A stretch of 64,000 nt of DNA from Glandiceps talaboti (Eukaryota > Hemichordata > Enteropneusta > Spengelidae). The DNA is taken from positions 5,207,001-5,271,000 of the forward strand of contig NC_135549.1 of the NCBI RefSeq assembly GCF_964340395.1, in the 5' to 3' direction. This document shows, in pieces, positions 26,044-63,009 of the stretch. Made by a program: the position numbers and the translations under genes. Every line of letters starts with the position of its first letter. The stretch's first letter is position 1. The notes beneath the pieces were generated by a model. That model made no database searches. It was not told where the DNA came from and saw only the letters and a program-made list of their open reading frames with translations.

Positions 26044-29000
26044 AAAGAATTTCCTTTGTGCCAATATCCAAAACGACGTAATGTGCAATATACAATACAA
26101 TACAATACAGTTTCATAACTTTGGCAATGATGGCCGAATGACAGCCATACATGAGCACTGACTCTGAAAGTTTAATGTAATCCATGAACTTTCTAATGAG
26201 ACATTGACCTCTGACATCTGTGACGATAAAGAATATTTATTGCTTGGTTCTTAAACCACCTGTCTTATTTGCTATGCATTACTTTAATGACCAGGTGTAT
26301 TCACTAACTCTTAATTAACATAGTCTTTAAATAGCGAAGAATACAGTGCCACGTCGGCTGTTCTACAATTGGTGGGAGTTGAGGCAGTCCACGGCTCGTT
26401 CCTGAAGTTTTCTCAGTGGTTTCGTCAAGGGAAGCCCGTCTTCACTGTAGCTGTCCGGGTTCGGGCCTTCGGCCCTCGATATCAGTATGCGATTATAGCA
26501 GTATTGCGCCGGATCAGAGCGCGGCAACGACTCAAGTTTAGATAAAACGTAGGGGAAAGAGGCGCGAGCGACTGTCGACAGCCTAAAGGTTTGCGTGCAC
26601 CACTGGTAAGACTAAAAGTCGCGATATTCGACAGTCAAGTCGCCAGTCAAGTCTGAGAATTGAAAATTTTGTTATTTAGAACATTTGGTGAATCACTCTA
26701 GTTTATAAGTTTATAAACCCTGTAATACATGTACACTTTCAAGACTTATTATTATAGTATATTTTGTTTCATTACAACTGAATTAAATATTAATTGTAAA
26801 GTGTAATGCTGTGTAGTGTCCTGTGTTTGATCGTATGTTGTTTCGACTGGAAGTTGTGGGGAAAGGATTTAATTGTGCGCTATTTGGCTTCTCTAAATTT
26901 TCGGTTCGTAACACATCGACCTCTTTCTTCAAGGTCAAATGGCCAAATATTAACAGTAGTGTGTATGTACCCCCCTGAGACTAGGATGCTAACAAATGTC
27001 ACAGTGACTGCATACACGCATTATACTGTTTCATGACATTTGGCCGATTGGCGACGATATTTATTGTAAAAACGTATATTTTGCGCGCTACCTCTGGAAG
27101 CTTACTAGATAGTGATCTCATTAAAGTGTTATCTGTAAAGAGTTGAAAAAAGAGACCTTGACGTTTGACCTTGACCTCTATATAGAAGGTCAAGTAGCCA
27201 ACAATCATCTTATTGCACATGGGCCAACTTCAACCAAACCTGATATACTACTGTATCAGACATACAGTAGTGACCTTCTATGACCCGATTGGTGGCCATA
27301 TTTGTCATAAAAATTCAGAATTATATGTAGTACGTGTGTGTCGCGGATTTTAATTACATTTTGTGAATGCTCTGCTTTCGTGGAATTGGCACAAGATTTC
27401 TATCAATATAGTGCTAGGTGACATTTACTAGCTGGCATATTATCAACACTAATCTGAACTTTGATAAGAGGTCAGCGTCTGAGTTTAAGCAACTAGGAGT
27501 AATACATTGTAAATAGAATATCATCAAACTAAACATCAATCATTTTGTGACATAATGTTGTCAAACCATACACCGAGTTCTGAGAAGATAACACATGACC
27601 CAACACGTTCGTCGGCAATGCAGCGGCACGCTAAGCTACTACACCACTCCCTTGAGTTTGCATGCTGTTGAATCTGTCGAAAGGTAATTTGATATTTTTA
27701 TTATTTTTCATTCAAGTTTATTTCGGCATGGGTTTGAAACCTTTGGTGCTACATGAATTTGGTTACGATCCAATAGTGATGCACTGTTCGCCATCGGGTA
27801 AGGCCACGTTTTGACCTGGTTTCAATCATATCAAAATAAAATCAACATCACTTCTCACAGACTAAATGTGTTGTCGTGGCTACTACATGAGATAGTTCAG
27901 CACAAGCACATACAAGTTACACGTACTACTCAGATCGTATTCTCGTGACAAATGTATCATGCAGGCATTCTTTCCAACTTTTAAAAATTGACGCCTCGCC
28001 ATAGTGTCCCAACAGGTTTCGTCTCAATCAGATTTGTAAGTTGTCATAGCTAAGTGTTGGAGAGGCCAAGCGTAGTGAGTGAGTGATGCAGGGTTGGTAG
28101 GAGACTCTTAGTGTGCTATATAAACCTGCTACACCGAAGTCAGTTTTACTTGACTTACTCTGTAAAATAACCCCTAAAAGTTTAAAAGTATTTGAACATA
28201 TAATATGTTAGTGATATGATTCCAAATTAAGACTCATTCAAATGTGTTAATCTTGATTTATATAGCATACTTATTGGTATAAACATATACATGTATATAT
28301 CGACGACACGATACTAATTAAATGGCGTAGATAAATGTGTGCCATCTCAATACATGTTCGGTGCATTTATAGCGTATCATGTTGAAGTTTGAAGAGAAAT
28401 CCCAGCAGTAAATTTTATTCACACATCTTGCTCACCATCGACGGTTACTAGCTACATAAAAATACACTTCCTGACAATAAAAAGTATTACTACGGAGTTG
28501 AGAATTAAACTACATGCTATGTAGTGTCTAAATTACAGAATTATCATTCGTGTTCAGAAAACTTTATTACTTTACCAACCACGACAATCACCGATTTTGT
28601 CATGATGGTGAACTCTATAATTGTTTACAGAATTCGTTTGTCCCCAACCTATGTTTTGAAGGTTTGTCTTTAAATCTAGACGTCGCCTGTTTTGATTAAT
28701 TAATGGTGGTGTTGCTGTCAGTAGCCTCTTGACTAGATATAGCTACAGTCGCTAAGTTAGAGGGTACTTTCAACTTGTTAATTTTGTTTGGTTCGGTAGT
28801 TTACCCTCTTATCCCGAGGGCTATAATCCTCTTGGTAAATCATTGAACAGACTCGAAGGGGTCTGCTAATTCATCATCCCAATGTTGATGGCAAGCATTT
28901 ACATGTAAATTCATATGTGTACAAGTGTCTTGCCCTTCGTATTCAGTAACTGATGTCAACTTGTTAATCGGTGATGCTTCAGTTGCTGATTGCTAAAGAT

Positions 29001-29384
29001 GGCGGTCGGTTAGTCTGGCAGCACCAAGGAATGTTGATTCGTTAGTGCTTTCGTCAACTTCAAACAACTACAACATCGTAAAAACTTCAATTTGTTATAA
29101 TTCATGCTATTGATAGAATAACTTTTGACATTGTGATTTCGAAAATTTCACCATGTTTTCGACGTTTTACCTTGCCAGTTTTAATTTTTTAGCGCATCAT
29201 GAACCGAGTGCTGGCATCCGTTCGTCAGTCAGTTTCTTGGTATTTCTAATTTTCTTCTAATGAAAAAATCTATAGTTTGTCAAAGAAATACTAGCAGTCA
29301 CTGCTCTTGACAAACGTCCTGTCGTTGATGAAATGTTTCCTCCCTGAAAGACTGTGGTGTGATTTTACTGATCTCAATATATTG

Positions 29385-29417
<33 letters not shown>

Positions 29418-29669
29418 ACGGCAGTTGTCGCAACGCCGATTACATTCTGTAAAGTGAATGAACAGTTCAGTAGTGCTGCTGTATCCCCCTCACTTCATAA
29501 AATCAATGCGCGTTCACCGTAATTTTGAGAATATTTTAGTTTAAAAATGTATTTCTCTTCCATGCCACGTCATCTCGGACTCGCCTATCGGCTCGGAGGG
29601 ATACGGCCGACATGAGAGAAATCATTCGTCCTCGATGACGTAGCACTCATTCAGAATACCGGGAGATTA

Positions 29670-29677
29670 TATATAAA
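29670..29677 (+). promoter_or_regulatory. Candidate TATA box of gene D
   Basis: TATATAAA lies 58 bases before the ATG at 29735, which would put the transcription start near 29700 and leave a 5' UTR of about 35 bases. A CRE-like GATGACGTAG lies some 30 bases further upstream (29635-29644). Inferred from position and motif only. Confidence 0.35.
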
Positions 29678-29734
29678 TGTTAGTCTGGTATTATCTTCAG
29701 GCCTAGGTTTATGTTATGACTGATACTTGTTAAC

Positions 29735-43727
<13,993 letters not shown>

Positions 43728-44448
43728 AGATCCTCATCGGAATCAAATAACAAACGCGAATATCATGCATACAAGGAGAGGAAGTCGGCAATCTCTACAA
43801 TAATATGAGTGGCAACTCACTTTTTAGTACTAGTGTGTTAATGTTGGGTATACGCTGCCTGTATTCCTACATAGCATTTTCTTAGCTTTCAAATCGAATA
43901 AGTCATATTGATTTCGAGTGTCAGCATTTTCTTTTTGGTGATATTGTTAGGTCTAAAGAAAGTGTTGTGAAGTCGATCAGGAATTGTCTTTGCAATTTCC
44001 ATCGACCCTATATGTGATCATATTTAGAGGACAGCTTTGTTGGTATGCATTTATTGTGTTTGTTAGAGTGTGTGTGTATAAAATCAAAGAAAAGTGAAAT
44101 TTTGAAAAGATGTTTGATGGGGTATAATTCAATATATTGAATGTTTTTTTGTTTTCTCGTCACAGGTACAATCGATCGTGAACAAAGTGTGGTTATATTA
44201 CATTAGTCACTGTATAAAGAACTCCTCCGATAATTGTGACAAGTACAAAAAGTTAATACAAAATGTACATAAGATTAATCTAATGAAGAACAAACAGATA
44301 CGGTAATTATAAGTTACTGTACGTGGTTGGATACCAGTAGTAAACATAGACTACAGGCGTTCTCTTTTATCTGATGAGGGCTATACATTTGATAGCTTTA
44401 ACGAACTTCAACTATTTTTACATTTAACGAGAAACTATTTCCTGAGTC

Positions 44449-44454
44449 AATAAA
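44449..44454 (+). promoter_or_regulatory. Candidate polyadenylation signal for gene D
   Basis: AATAAA about 720 bases after the stop, at the same place as in copy 1. Confidence 0.35.
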
Positions 44455-44523
44455 TTAAGTCTTGAAACATTTCGTCTGTATTTCAAATACTGAATATATA
44501 TAAATATATATATATATCTTTGA

Positions 44524-44582
44524 TTCTTCATCAGTTGTCTGATGATCGCACAATGCGTGAAACTCCGAGTTACAACCAAGAA
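44524..44582 (+). ncRNA. Type I hammerhead ribozyme candidate (duplicate)
   Basis: Same sequence and pairing as 2955-3013: CTGATGA at 44539-44545, stem II CGCA/TGCG, GAAAC, three-base stem III and a two-part stem I. It is followed by the same tail, whose inverted partner is separated here by only a few bases. Confidence 0.7.
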
Positions 44583-44599
44583 AGAGTTCAAGTACTACC

Positions 44600-44737
44600 A
44601 AAACTATTGCGCTCTGCCACTGCGGTATAGAGCACTGTCTTAGCAGATTGATACTCACCGAGTTATACATATACTCAGTGAGTATCAATCTGCTAAGACA
44701 GTGCTCTATACCGCAGTGGCAGAGCGTAATAGTTTGA
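44600..44737. repeat. Inverted repeat, contracted (TA) core
   Basis: Arms as at 3032-3228, but the TA spacer is reduced to about ten bases, giving a near-continuous hairpin of roughly 60-bp arms. A base in the right arm differs (ACTCAGTGAG). Confidence 0.88.
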
Positions 44738-44741
44738 AATT

Positions 44742-44742
<1 letters not shown>

Positions 44743-44811
<69 letters not shown>
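44743..44811. repeat. (TA)n microsatellite
   Basis: About 69 bp TA tract following the inverted repeat, equivalent to 3236-3292. Confidence 0.96.
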
Positions 44812-44816
<5 letters not shown>

Positions 44817-47800
44817 CGTAGCATCCCTGTCCTTCTATTGGCAGCTTCATCGAACAGTTAATTATGATGTATTTGTAAATAATAAATTTGAATGATCAGA
44901 GAAAAGGGGAATCTGAAGTAACAAACTACGGTCTGGAGGAAAAAGACAAAAAAGAATGAACTTCGAGTGCGCATGAGTTGCAATTCATTTGATTACCGTG
45001 TTAGGTTGTGCTTGAAGTTGGTTAATCTAAACATTCAATGTAAGAAATTATTGGAAAGATAGACGTGAGCATACAATTTGTTTTTCATGAGGTGACTTTC
45101 TTGTTATGATAAATTGCACGGCTATACCGTAGTGTTATTATCTTTATTTTGCCTTTGTGTAGTAGTAAAATAGCAATTTGAAATTCTTCCTTGTTTGGTT
45201 AGTCTTTTCCTCTGCGGAGCCTGTCATCATGATTCCTAAATTGACAAACTCAACATGACAATTTTAGCTGTTTTTACCGTGATTGGGTGCGTGTTATCAC
45301 CAGTTTTCATCGTTAGCGAGGCAAATACGCATGTCGAATATCAATCAACAAATATATATATAATAATTAGCTGGAATCAATCACCTTAGAAGTGCGTTAT
45401 TTTGCAATTGTATTGTGTAATGTTTTACTGAGGGTGGGCAAGAGGTCTTTTCTTACTTCGCAACCGGGTCATCTTATTTTTCATAGTTTGTAAAGCATTG
45501 AAATGAAATCCGTAACATCATCATAAAGTTGTCGTCAACCTAAGTAATCAACTGTTTATTTGCACTTTCATACTTTAAAAAACAAATTTTTTTGCCATTT
45601 GATATAACATACATAAACCGTATTTCTTCGACGTTTAAAGTTTCAAGAATACGAGCAAAACTATCCCGTGATCATGGTCCGGGCATACGGAGGTACTGTC
45701 AAATATACATGTGCATAATACGGTACTTTAAAACTTCAAACAAATGCAAATTGCTCAGCGAACAGAGAAAGTGTCTCGTTACAATATATATTCTTTTTTT
45801 CATTTATTTTCCTTTTTGTATGGGGGGGAGGGGGGGTCCAAGCTAAAGTTCAAAGTGTGTTCAAGTTCATGGGCAGGGAAGAGTGATGAGTGCCCCGCTT
45901 AAACTGGGAATTCATATTTATTACCCCAAGATCATGCTGACCATCCTTTGAATTGTCATCCAATGTAACGGGATATTGGTCAGTTGCAATGCAAACATGT
46001 AATATTGTATGTACTAAAACGGATGTATGATGAACGATACGGTATAAGCAGTTCACTATTTGCTTCAAAGATGGCATTCTGTAATATGCTATTCGAATTT
46101 TGAATTGTGTGTGCATCAATCTTGTACACCTCAATATGCGTGGTTTTAATGGGAAATCATAACAGATTCACATCACCGTTTAAAGATGACCCAGCGGGTA
46201 CCCTGTTCCGAATAACCTATATATGTGTATATTTCGATAGTAGGTGGAATGGCATACACAAATATACTGAGTAATACATTCACATTTTCTCTATTTTTTC
46301 ATTGATTAAGCAATATTTCGATTGTCATCCGAAGTGCGTATTTTTAAGCAGCTTAACACGTCAATACAGCTCCAGAGCATAAATCCTTGATCTCAAAATT
46401 TCAATGGCGGGAGAGAGGAACCTTTCCCTATGTCAGGTGAAAATGCTGACCTATATCCTGTTGTTGACGTGAACATTCCCCTCTAACAATAACTGTTGCA
46501 TCTCAAGGACTTGATGGCACAGATATTTAGCTATCATTCCAAGCCTGTCTATTTGCTTGTCACATCATAGGCAACAGCAATCTCTAATTCACAGGGGAAT
46601 TTTCACCATCATGCATTTTAGTATCTGATGATTTTTCATTCTTGTAGCAAGACATCTTTTTATGGATTCATATTTATTATTGACGGGTATTAGGTTAACC
46701 AATCAACGTTTAGACTTTGTGTAATATGCCGCGCATGGGTGCGATTATAATTGGCGTAATACATGTACTGGTGCCAACAACTGCCACGTGATGCCCCGGT
46801 TTGATATTGCTACACCCGCAAAAATATGACTATATCATAGACGAAGCGACACACTTAGCAGTAGTGGGGTTTTAATAGTGTACACGTTTCCCTCCACTCG
46901 AAGTTAACATATTTTCATTTTCTGCTGTAATGGTAAGTAATTTTTTATTAGGAATTATGAGACGTATACGATTACGATACAGTGAAGCGATTAAAAAAAA
47001 AATTGTTTCCGGAAATCAAAGAAAACCTGCATCCTGTAAAATGTACATAAGCTTACATCGTTACAATATTCAACATATCAGTGTTTGTTGTACAGTATAT
47101 AACATTGTTTGTATTAAAGTGTATTGCATCATAAGCATCAACGATGAAATACTTTCACTGATTGAAATATCAATTGGCGTAAACCTATCATATACTAATA
47201 TGTTACAAAACAAAAATAATAAGTGATGGATTAGAGACTACGGTCTGTGGAATTTAAGGTTCAGAATTCGGAATACAAAATAATTAACAATTTAATGAAT
47301 CCTTAGATATTTCAGGGATTATGAATAGTTGCGAACCGAACTGCAGATGTCTGATTACGTGATTTACTATACTCAACACCTTATGAAAGACAACGTGCGT
47401 AATCAAGAGGTTCGGTAACATGGAAATCCTGAAATCCGGAATCAGTAGAATACTGTGAGTATTTTCTTAAGATCCAGAAATAATCCCAAAAACAAATAAA
47501 TTCAGCTTGTGCCCCTTTAATGATTATCGATTCCGGATTTCGATTTCCGGTTTCCATGTTACCGAGAGGTTCTGACTACGGTATATATCTCGTGTCATCC
47601 GATGAACACCGTATTATTGAGACGATCGGCGTATTGTCATACGCAACCGCGAACCGTCCCAGCAAGGCGATGACGAGGAGTGATAGTGCAGTCTTTTATT
47701 ATTGCAAACTATAAAGTGTGCCATTGACAAGGGAAAGTGCTTGAATGTCCCTACTTCTATATTTTGTTAGGGCTCCCTCTAACATAAGTTTCGTGGTCAA

Positions 47801-48763
47801 CAATGTTGATTTGCTCGCTTTTTTTTTCATTATTTCCCCCTTTTCAAATATATCCTTACACCTGTGACCCCATAACATCATCATATTGCAAATGTTCCGC
47901 TACCAGCACTTATTGAAATGATAAAGGTCAAACCTTGGCGTTTATTCTTGACAGGGTAAATATATTTTAGAGGGTCACATTTCATAATGGCCATATGAAT
48001 ATTTATAATTTATGCAAGTGAAAAAGAAACCAGCATTCATCTGAGTTACATAAAGTTACATAAAGCAATGATGTGTTATCTGAACGGGCGTTTTCACTGT
48101 ACTATATATACACAGAGACGTCATCTGATCATTGACTATATTTTAATTTTATTTTTCAAGAGCCCAGGCCAACGGCTCAGATTCAAAGCCCAGCCCAGGC
48201 TTTAGTATTATGCCGATACAGTCATTTAACTGAGTAAACTAACTGGTTTCATTGATTAAAGTTTCGCGAGTACATATGTCATCCTATTACACACGTATGA
48301 AGTCAAAAAATACTGCTGGATGATATATGAAGCAGTACATGTAATCACACTCAAAAGCATGTACAATAATACTCTTATTTAAAATACGTCACACTCATGC
48401 ATAATTGTACGTGATTGTATGTGGTTCTGAAGTGCTATGCACGAAGACAGAAAACTCAAAAACCACAACATCTCTGTACTAGACACTATTAAATACTCGT
48501 AGACTTCTAGACTATTCCAAGACGTTGTTTCGAAAGGATAAATTAATGTCTACTGTAAAAAGAAAACCAAAAAAAAAAAACATGTAAATTACCAGTGATT
48601 TTGTAGACAATCAATGCAATTGGCTTCACTTTGCGTGCTCAATCCAATATTGAGTTTCGTAGAAATAGGTACATGTACATGTCAATAAAAACCTGCGTTG
48701 TTAGCTGTATTTACACGACGAATTTATTTTGAATTTGAATTCAGGACCAATGACAACGATGCA

Positions 48764-58097
<9,334 letters not shown>

Positions 58098-58516
58098 GTG
58101 TAAACGGAATACCTTCCGTAATGGCGAAAAGCAAGCCTTTCCGCTTTCGATTGTTTCCTTTGTTTGTAAATTTCATCAATTATGCAAACGATTCATAACT
58201 AATGCACGCCATAATAACAAGCCACGTACGTACGTACATACATACGTGTGTGCATGCAGACAGACACGGCAAACAGGCAGACACCGCTATATAATATCCT
58301 GCAGGCCCTTACGTAGGGTAAATCTTATTTTTGTAATGTAGAAATATTAATGGTAGCATACATTTTTGCCACAAGTATGTACTAATCAATTGAAAACTTC
58401 TTACAAGTTCTGTGATCTAAAAATATTATTGCTTTTTGGAATAAATGACAAATCAAGGAATTACCTGTTTTATTATATGGTAAAGTTACAGTGTATTTTA
58501 TTTTAACATCGTCCCC

Positions 58517-58522
58517 AATAAA
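58517..58522 (+). promoter_or_regulatory. Candidate polyadenylation signal for gene E
   Basis: AATAAA about 420 bases after the stop, followed by GT-containing sequence. Another AATAAA lies at 58440. Confidence 0.35.
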
Positions 58523-59019
58523 ACAATGTTGGAGCGTTAAAGGTTGAATTTATTCACATCAGCGAGTTTGCACATGAAAATAATTGTTGATGACTCACAA
58601 TAGAAATGGGGTTCGGAAAACAGCGGTAATAGAAATGACAATACAAGCAAGTAGTAGTATACACTGGGAACTCTGTTCTTTATATGCACGCGCGTTCCAA
58701 CTTGTAACTGAAAGTTACATTACACAAGAATGCAAGCGCACTCCAACTTGTAACTGAAACTTACATCACACAAGAAATTATGATTTGATCGTCTGCCTTA
58801 TCGGCGGGCTGCGTGCTGATTGGTTGATTATGTATGACGTATGACTATATCATGAGTTCATCAGAAACGGCAACAGTGTCAACAACAACAACGTATAACA
58901 CAAAATATGAATCAATAAATGTAATTCACGACAATAATAGCTCCCGAGATAGTATAATTATCGCAATGTTATACTGGCCATAGACGGCGTCCTGTGGTAG
59001 ACTGGTAAAGTCGCCATTC

Positions 59020-59130
59020 AATGAATGAATGAATGAATGAATCAATCAATCAATCAATTGATCGAGCGCTCGACAGACGGACCGACCGACCGACCGATCA
59101 ACTAACAATCGATCAATCAATCGATCAAAT
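59020..59130. repeat. Short tetranucleotide repeats
   Basis: (AATG)n, (AATC)n, (GACC)n and (GATC/AATC)n blocks in succession. Confidence 0.85.
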
Positions 59131-60989
59131 ATTATCTGTAGCGCCGATCTCCATAGTAATTTTCTGTTCAGTAGCGCTGAATGGCTGAAGCACACCGTAC
59201 ATTATAGCGTTCTCTTATGTAATACATTTGATATAATTTTGACAAAATGCGGTTAACAAAGTTTAAGTAGGCTTAGAATGGAAGGAATTTCAGGAATATT
59301 TATGTCTTCAACTAAAATGTAAACTTAAAAGGTGGAGATGCACAAAAAATCGTTATTTTGACCATTTTTGAGATTATGTGCTCTTTTGCCATAGTAAATA
59401 TTCTTCTTTCAACCAGAGAAAACTGGACTGGGTTTGAGTTATGCAAATCCCGAAAAATCATGAAAAAAAGAAGTAAACAAATGCACGGGTACCAAAACGC
59501 TAAAGAAGCCCTATTTTATCACTATAAACTCACGATATTTGCATACAACTAAGACGATTGACAGAGGATTATGCAAAATATACGCGGTGTCAAATTCGCG
59601 CATGCTCAGATCACACACGGATCACTAGCACTGTACCCATATGGAGTAAAAGGGGAGATATCTCCATGACGGTACCATGAAGGAAAGAAAAAGATGTGGG
59701 TATCCCAGGCGTAACTTTCTTTCTCTTCTAGTAGTGACGTCGACGTCGCAACGTTAATAACGTCAAAAATATCTGTATAACGCATATGAACAAACGAGTA
59801 AAACCTCTCAAAGAATACCGATATTTTACCATACGTTTCCGAAATTCACTGATGACCTAGTTTCGTACACCGTCTCAAGATTTACTGCTCACGTCCTAAT
59901 ATCTGATTCTTGTACTCTGAAAACTGTTGATACTTTGCTGGTCACGGTCAAATGTAAGCTGACACATTTCAATCACGTACACCAACATCCTGTGAATTAG
60001 TAACTGTCTAGTTTCAGAACCTTCCGGCGCGACACAGAGTCAGTGCATACACTCACTGTGAAAATCATTACGTACGGTGCACTGTACACACGTCAGGCTT
60101 TCGGTCGGTCGATCGATCATTACAGACATTTGAACACACCAAAATCTTTAGATAGATGACAATTTTTTTATGGTTTACATATTGGGCCGTGTTTTGACTG
60201 AATCAGGAAATCTCGGTTCAAAATAAACTTCACAAGTAGCGTATGCGAGTAACAATCACCAACGCAGGACAATCTGAGCTTGCTTTAATTTGTACTTCCG
60301 GAATACATACCCGTCCGTAACAATCGAGTCTAGTCTTGTTTATCCGTCTGTCTACGATATCAGTCGATGTGCCAATAAACATTGAAAGTTATTTTTAATC
60401 GAAAGACTTAGCCATTTTCAGATGCCAACATGAGCAATGCGTCAGACAATCAAACGCGAAAGACACCACAACCAACTAACTAAAAGAAAACGCTTTACAT
60501 GTAATTTGTAGCAAGCTAGCTGTGTGGAAAGATTTTGGGTTCATTGTAACAGCCAAATTCAGGCAAAATTTCCCCTTCTGGATTTAATGGAGTGTGTACG
60601 TACAGACGTAAGCAGACACTAATTTTTTGACTAAATTTATGTGGCAATGTGTAAAATCACGTAGGTTACCCCTTTCATCGCACATTCGAAGCTTCAGACA
60701 ATATTTTGAACGAAATAGTACTTGAACAAGGTGGTTTAGAAGAGTGAGTGGCCATGCTACTAGTACTACATCTAGTTACGAAATTTCCCGTGTTTGACGA
60801 TTGAAACTGAGCAAAATTAATGCAGTTATTCCGAAATTCAAAACGAAATATTTGTATCGGAAAGTGATTCCGGGAAAAGTGAAGTTTAGACACACGGGGC
60901 CACTATAGATAGCACCGTGGATCTGCCGCCGGACAGAGTAACATCATAATAACCTTGGACTTGACTTTGGCCACGCCTCTGATTACTAA

Positions 60990-61035
60990 TTAATGAGATG
61001 ACGTCAATAAACTGGGCTTCCGCCATTTGCAATGT
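60990..61035. promoter_or_regulatory. Promoter-like patch with CRE and YY1/ETS-like motifs
   Basis: ATGACGTCAATAA (CRE-like TGACGTCA) followed within 20 bases by CTTCCGCCATTTGC, the reverse of an AAATGGCGGAAG core seen at YY1/ETS-type promoters. No adjacent gene could be identified. Confidence 0.25.
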
Positions 61036-63009
61036 GATCTTGTGTATCACATTCCAGTCGAATGACCTCGATTTGCCGTGTTTCTAAGATGCTACACTTG
61101 TATTAATCAAAGCGACAATTAGAATAACTGAAGACTCGTTTTATCCACTGCTTGGTGATATTTTTATTGCATGACACGCCGGGAAATCTTCTGCAAGTCA
61201 AATTTTACGCTGTATTTCGAAAATCGGCATTTTCTCCGTTTACATTTTCAAGCCCCCAGATTAAGTTCTAAAGTCTCGATGTCGACAGTACTTCCTCGCA
61301 ATCAATTGAAATTTTCGCTGGTGCTTTCTTAGGTATTGTTCTTACAAAGTGTGTCTCAGAATTTGTAAGTTCGCTCTATTACGTGTGAAATTGATGATTA
61401 AGTGAGAAAAATCTGTCAATAAGCTTCCCATTATGATTTGTCAACTTTCGAGGCATGTTGTGAAAGAACGACAGATGGCAGAAAAAAAGTGAGACATACT
61501 TTTGTTATGTGTGAAGTGAACATTCTAAAACACCAAAGAAATGGAAAATCGGGTGACAGGTGGTCTCTTCCGAGGCGTTTATATTGGCGCCTTGAGATAA
61601 TCAAGACACCTCTATTCATACCTTAAACAAACTCTCACTTTCAGTCAAAGACAATAGAAAATACAATAGCATTTCAGAGGAGAGAAAAACCTTTCAGAAA
61701 ATATATGGGTTGATGGTGTAAACTTTATTCATTGTTGGGAAACAATAACTTGAAAATATGTCACCCTTAAAACCTTCCCTTTGTGTATCTCCATTTCTGT
61801 CCCTATTGATGTTTTAAGATTATCCCCCCCTTTTTTACCCGTGAAATATTTAATAAGGTCGAAACAGCAGAGTTTTCTAATTACGCTGAACTAATACGCA
61901 TATGCATTCCTGTACACAATTAACTGGTATAATTATGATTGTATTTATAATTCTCGTCTTTTAATTCTCTATTTAAAGACAATGCTTGATTCGAAATTCT
62001 TTTAAAACCTTTTTTTTAAAAGCACAAAGGTCTCTTGTCGAAACATGTAGGATAAAATGTTACCTAACATAAACATTCCAGCTGTTTGTCTGATTTTAAG
62101 TTAACTCGTTGCCAACAATTAACAACAAACCTTCATTATAAATGTATTCACTGACTATGCAAAACATATCAAAGGGTTTTAAAATTCATAACGACAACCT
62201 CGATACTAAGTTGCATGTCACCCGTACGGAGAGTCGTGTCTTGGGCTCTGCAGTCTTCAACATTTATTTTCCTTAGTCCGTAAGTAACTCTTCCGTATTA
62301 GTTTTCTTCACAGCATAATATGCCTAGGAGTAAGAGTGGGAGAGGAATTCTCTTCGATTAACTGATCGACAACTTGACAGATGGAAAGAATGGCAAACCA
62401 GATAGATCTTCAAATATAGCTAATGGCGTTATTAATAGTTATGAAACCGAGATTATATTTGGAAATGTCGCTCATTGAGAGCCTGGGCGCCTATTAGCTT
62501 TGGCAATTTCGTGCACTATGTGTCAGTACATAGTGCGGGGGCATATGGCAGATTTTTGGGTTTCGTGTGAAATTCATGTTAATTTTTGCCAACATATGTC
62601 ATTGTGTTCCCCATCATCTGAGAAATTAAAAAATATATGTTGGCAATTTTTATTTCAATATTAAGGGTAATGTTTGCAGCAATTTCATAAATGATGTAAA
62701 ATAATGGTTTTTCTGTATATTGATGGCAAATTAAAATATGTGAACTGTACGATTACTTTATATCTGTATAAATGTACTTATGGGCATCCTGTAGACTATA
62801 AACTTGTAGACTGTTGTATAATTTTGCATTTTAAACACAATATTATAAATTCTGGCTTCTTTATTTGCATATCATTTGCAATTATGTATGACGCTTCCGG
62901 GTTTTTTTATTTCCTGTATTGTTTGATGTTGCTGATTGCTATTCTTTCAAAAATGTACGCCAACCATGAATTATTTGAGTTACTATGAATACTCTGGTTG
63001 GTTTTTATC

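Larger units (their letters stand above)
25865..29734. other. Intergenic region between genes C and D (no gene seen)
   Basis: Holds a possible poly(A) signal for gene C (AATAAA at 25913), an (AACC)n tract at about 25994-26043, a less AT-rich patch near 26340-26600 that I cannot assign, a short (GTA)n at about 29385-29415, and the promoter of gene D at the right end. No exon could be supported. Confidence 0.7.
43728..48763. other. Intergenic region between genes D and E (no gene seen)
   Basis: Duplicate of 2153-7244. It contains the 3' UTR of D with AATAAA at 44449, the second hammerhead copy (44524-44582), its inverted-repeat tail, a (TA)n tract and the upstream region of gene E. I see no TATA box before the E start. 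A ttcag 20 bases before the ATG could be the acceptor of an untranslated first exon. Confidence 0.75.
58098..63009. other. Downstream region of gene E (no gene seen)
   Basis: About 4.9 kb without a supportable exon. It contains two possible poly(A) signals for E (58440 and 58517), short direct repeats near 58690-58765, tetranucleotide repeats near 59020-59130, a promoter-like patch near 60990-61035 and a small hairpin near 62512-62535. Confidence 0.65.

Noticed and set aside
62704-62988. 94-codon open frame after gene E
   Set aside because: AT-rich, Phe/Ile/Tyr-biased sequence with no motif, splice context or homologue visible.
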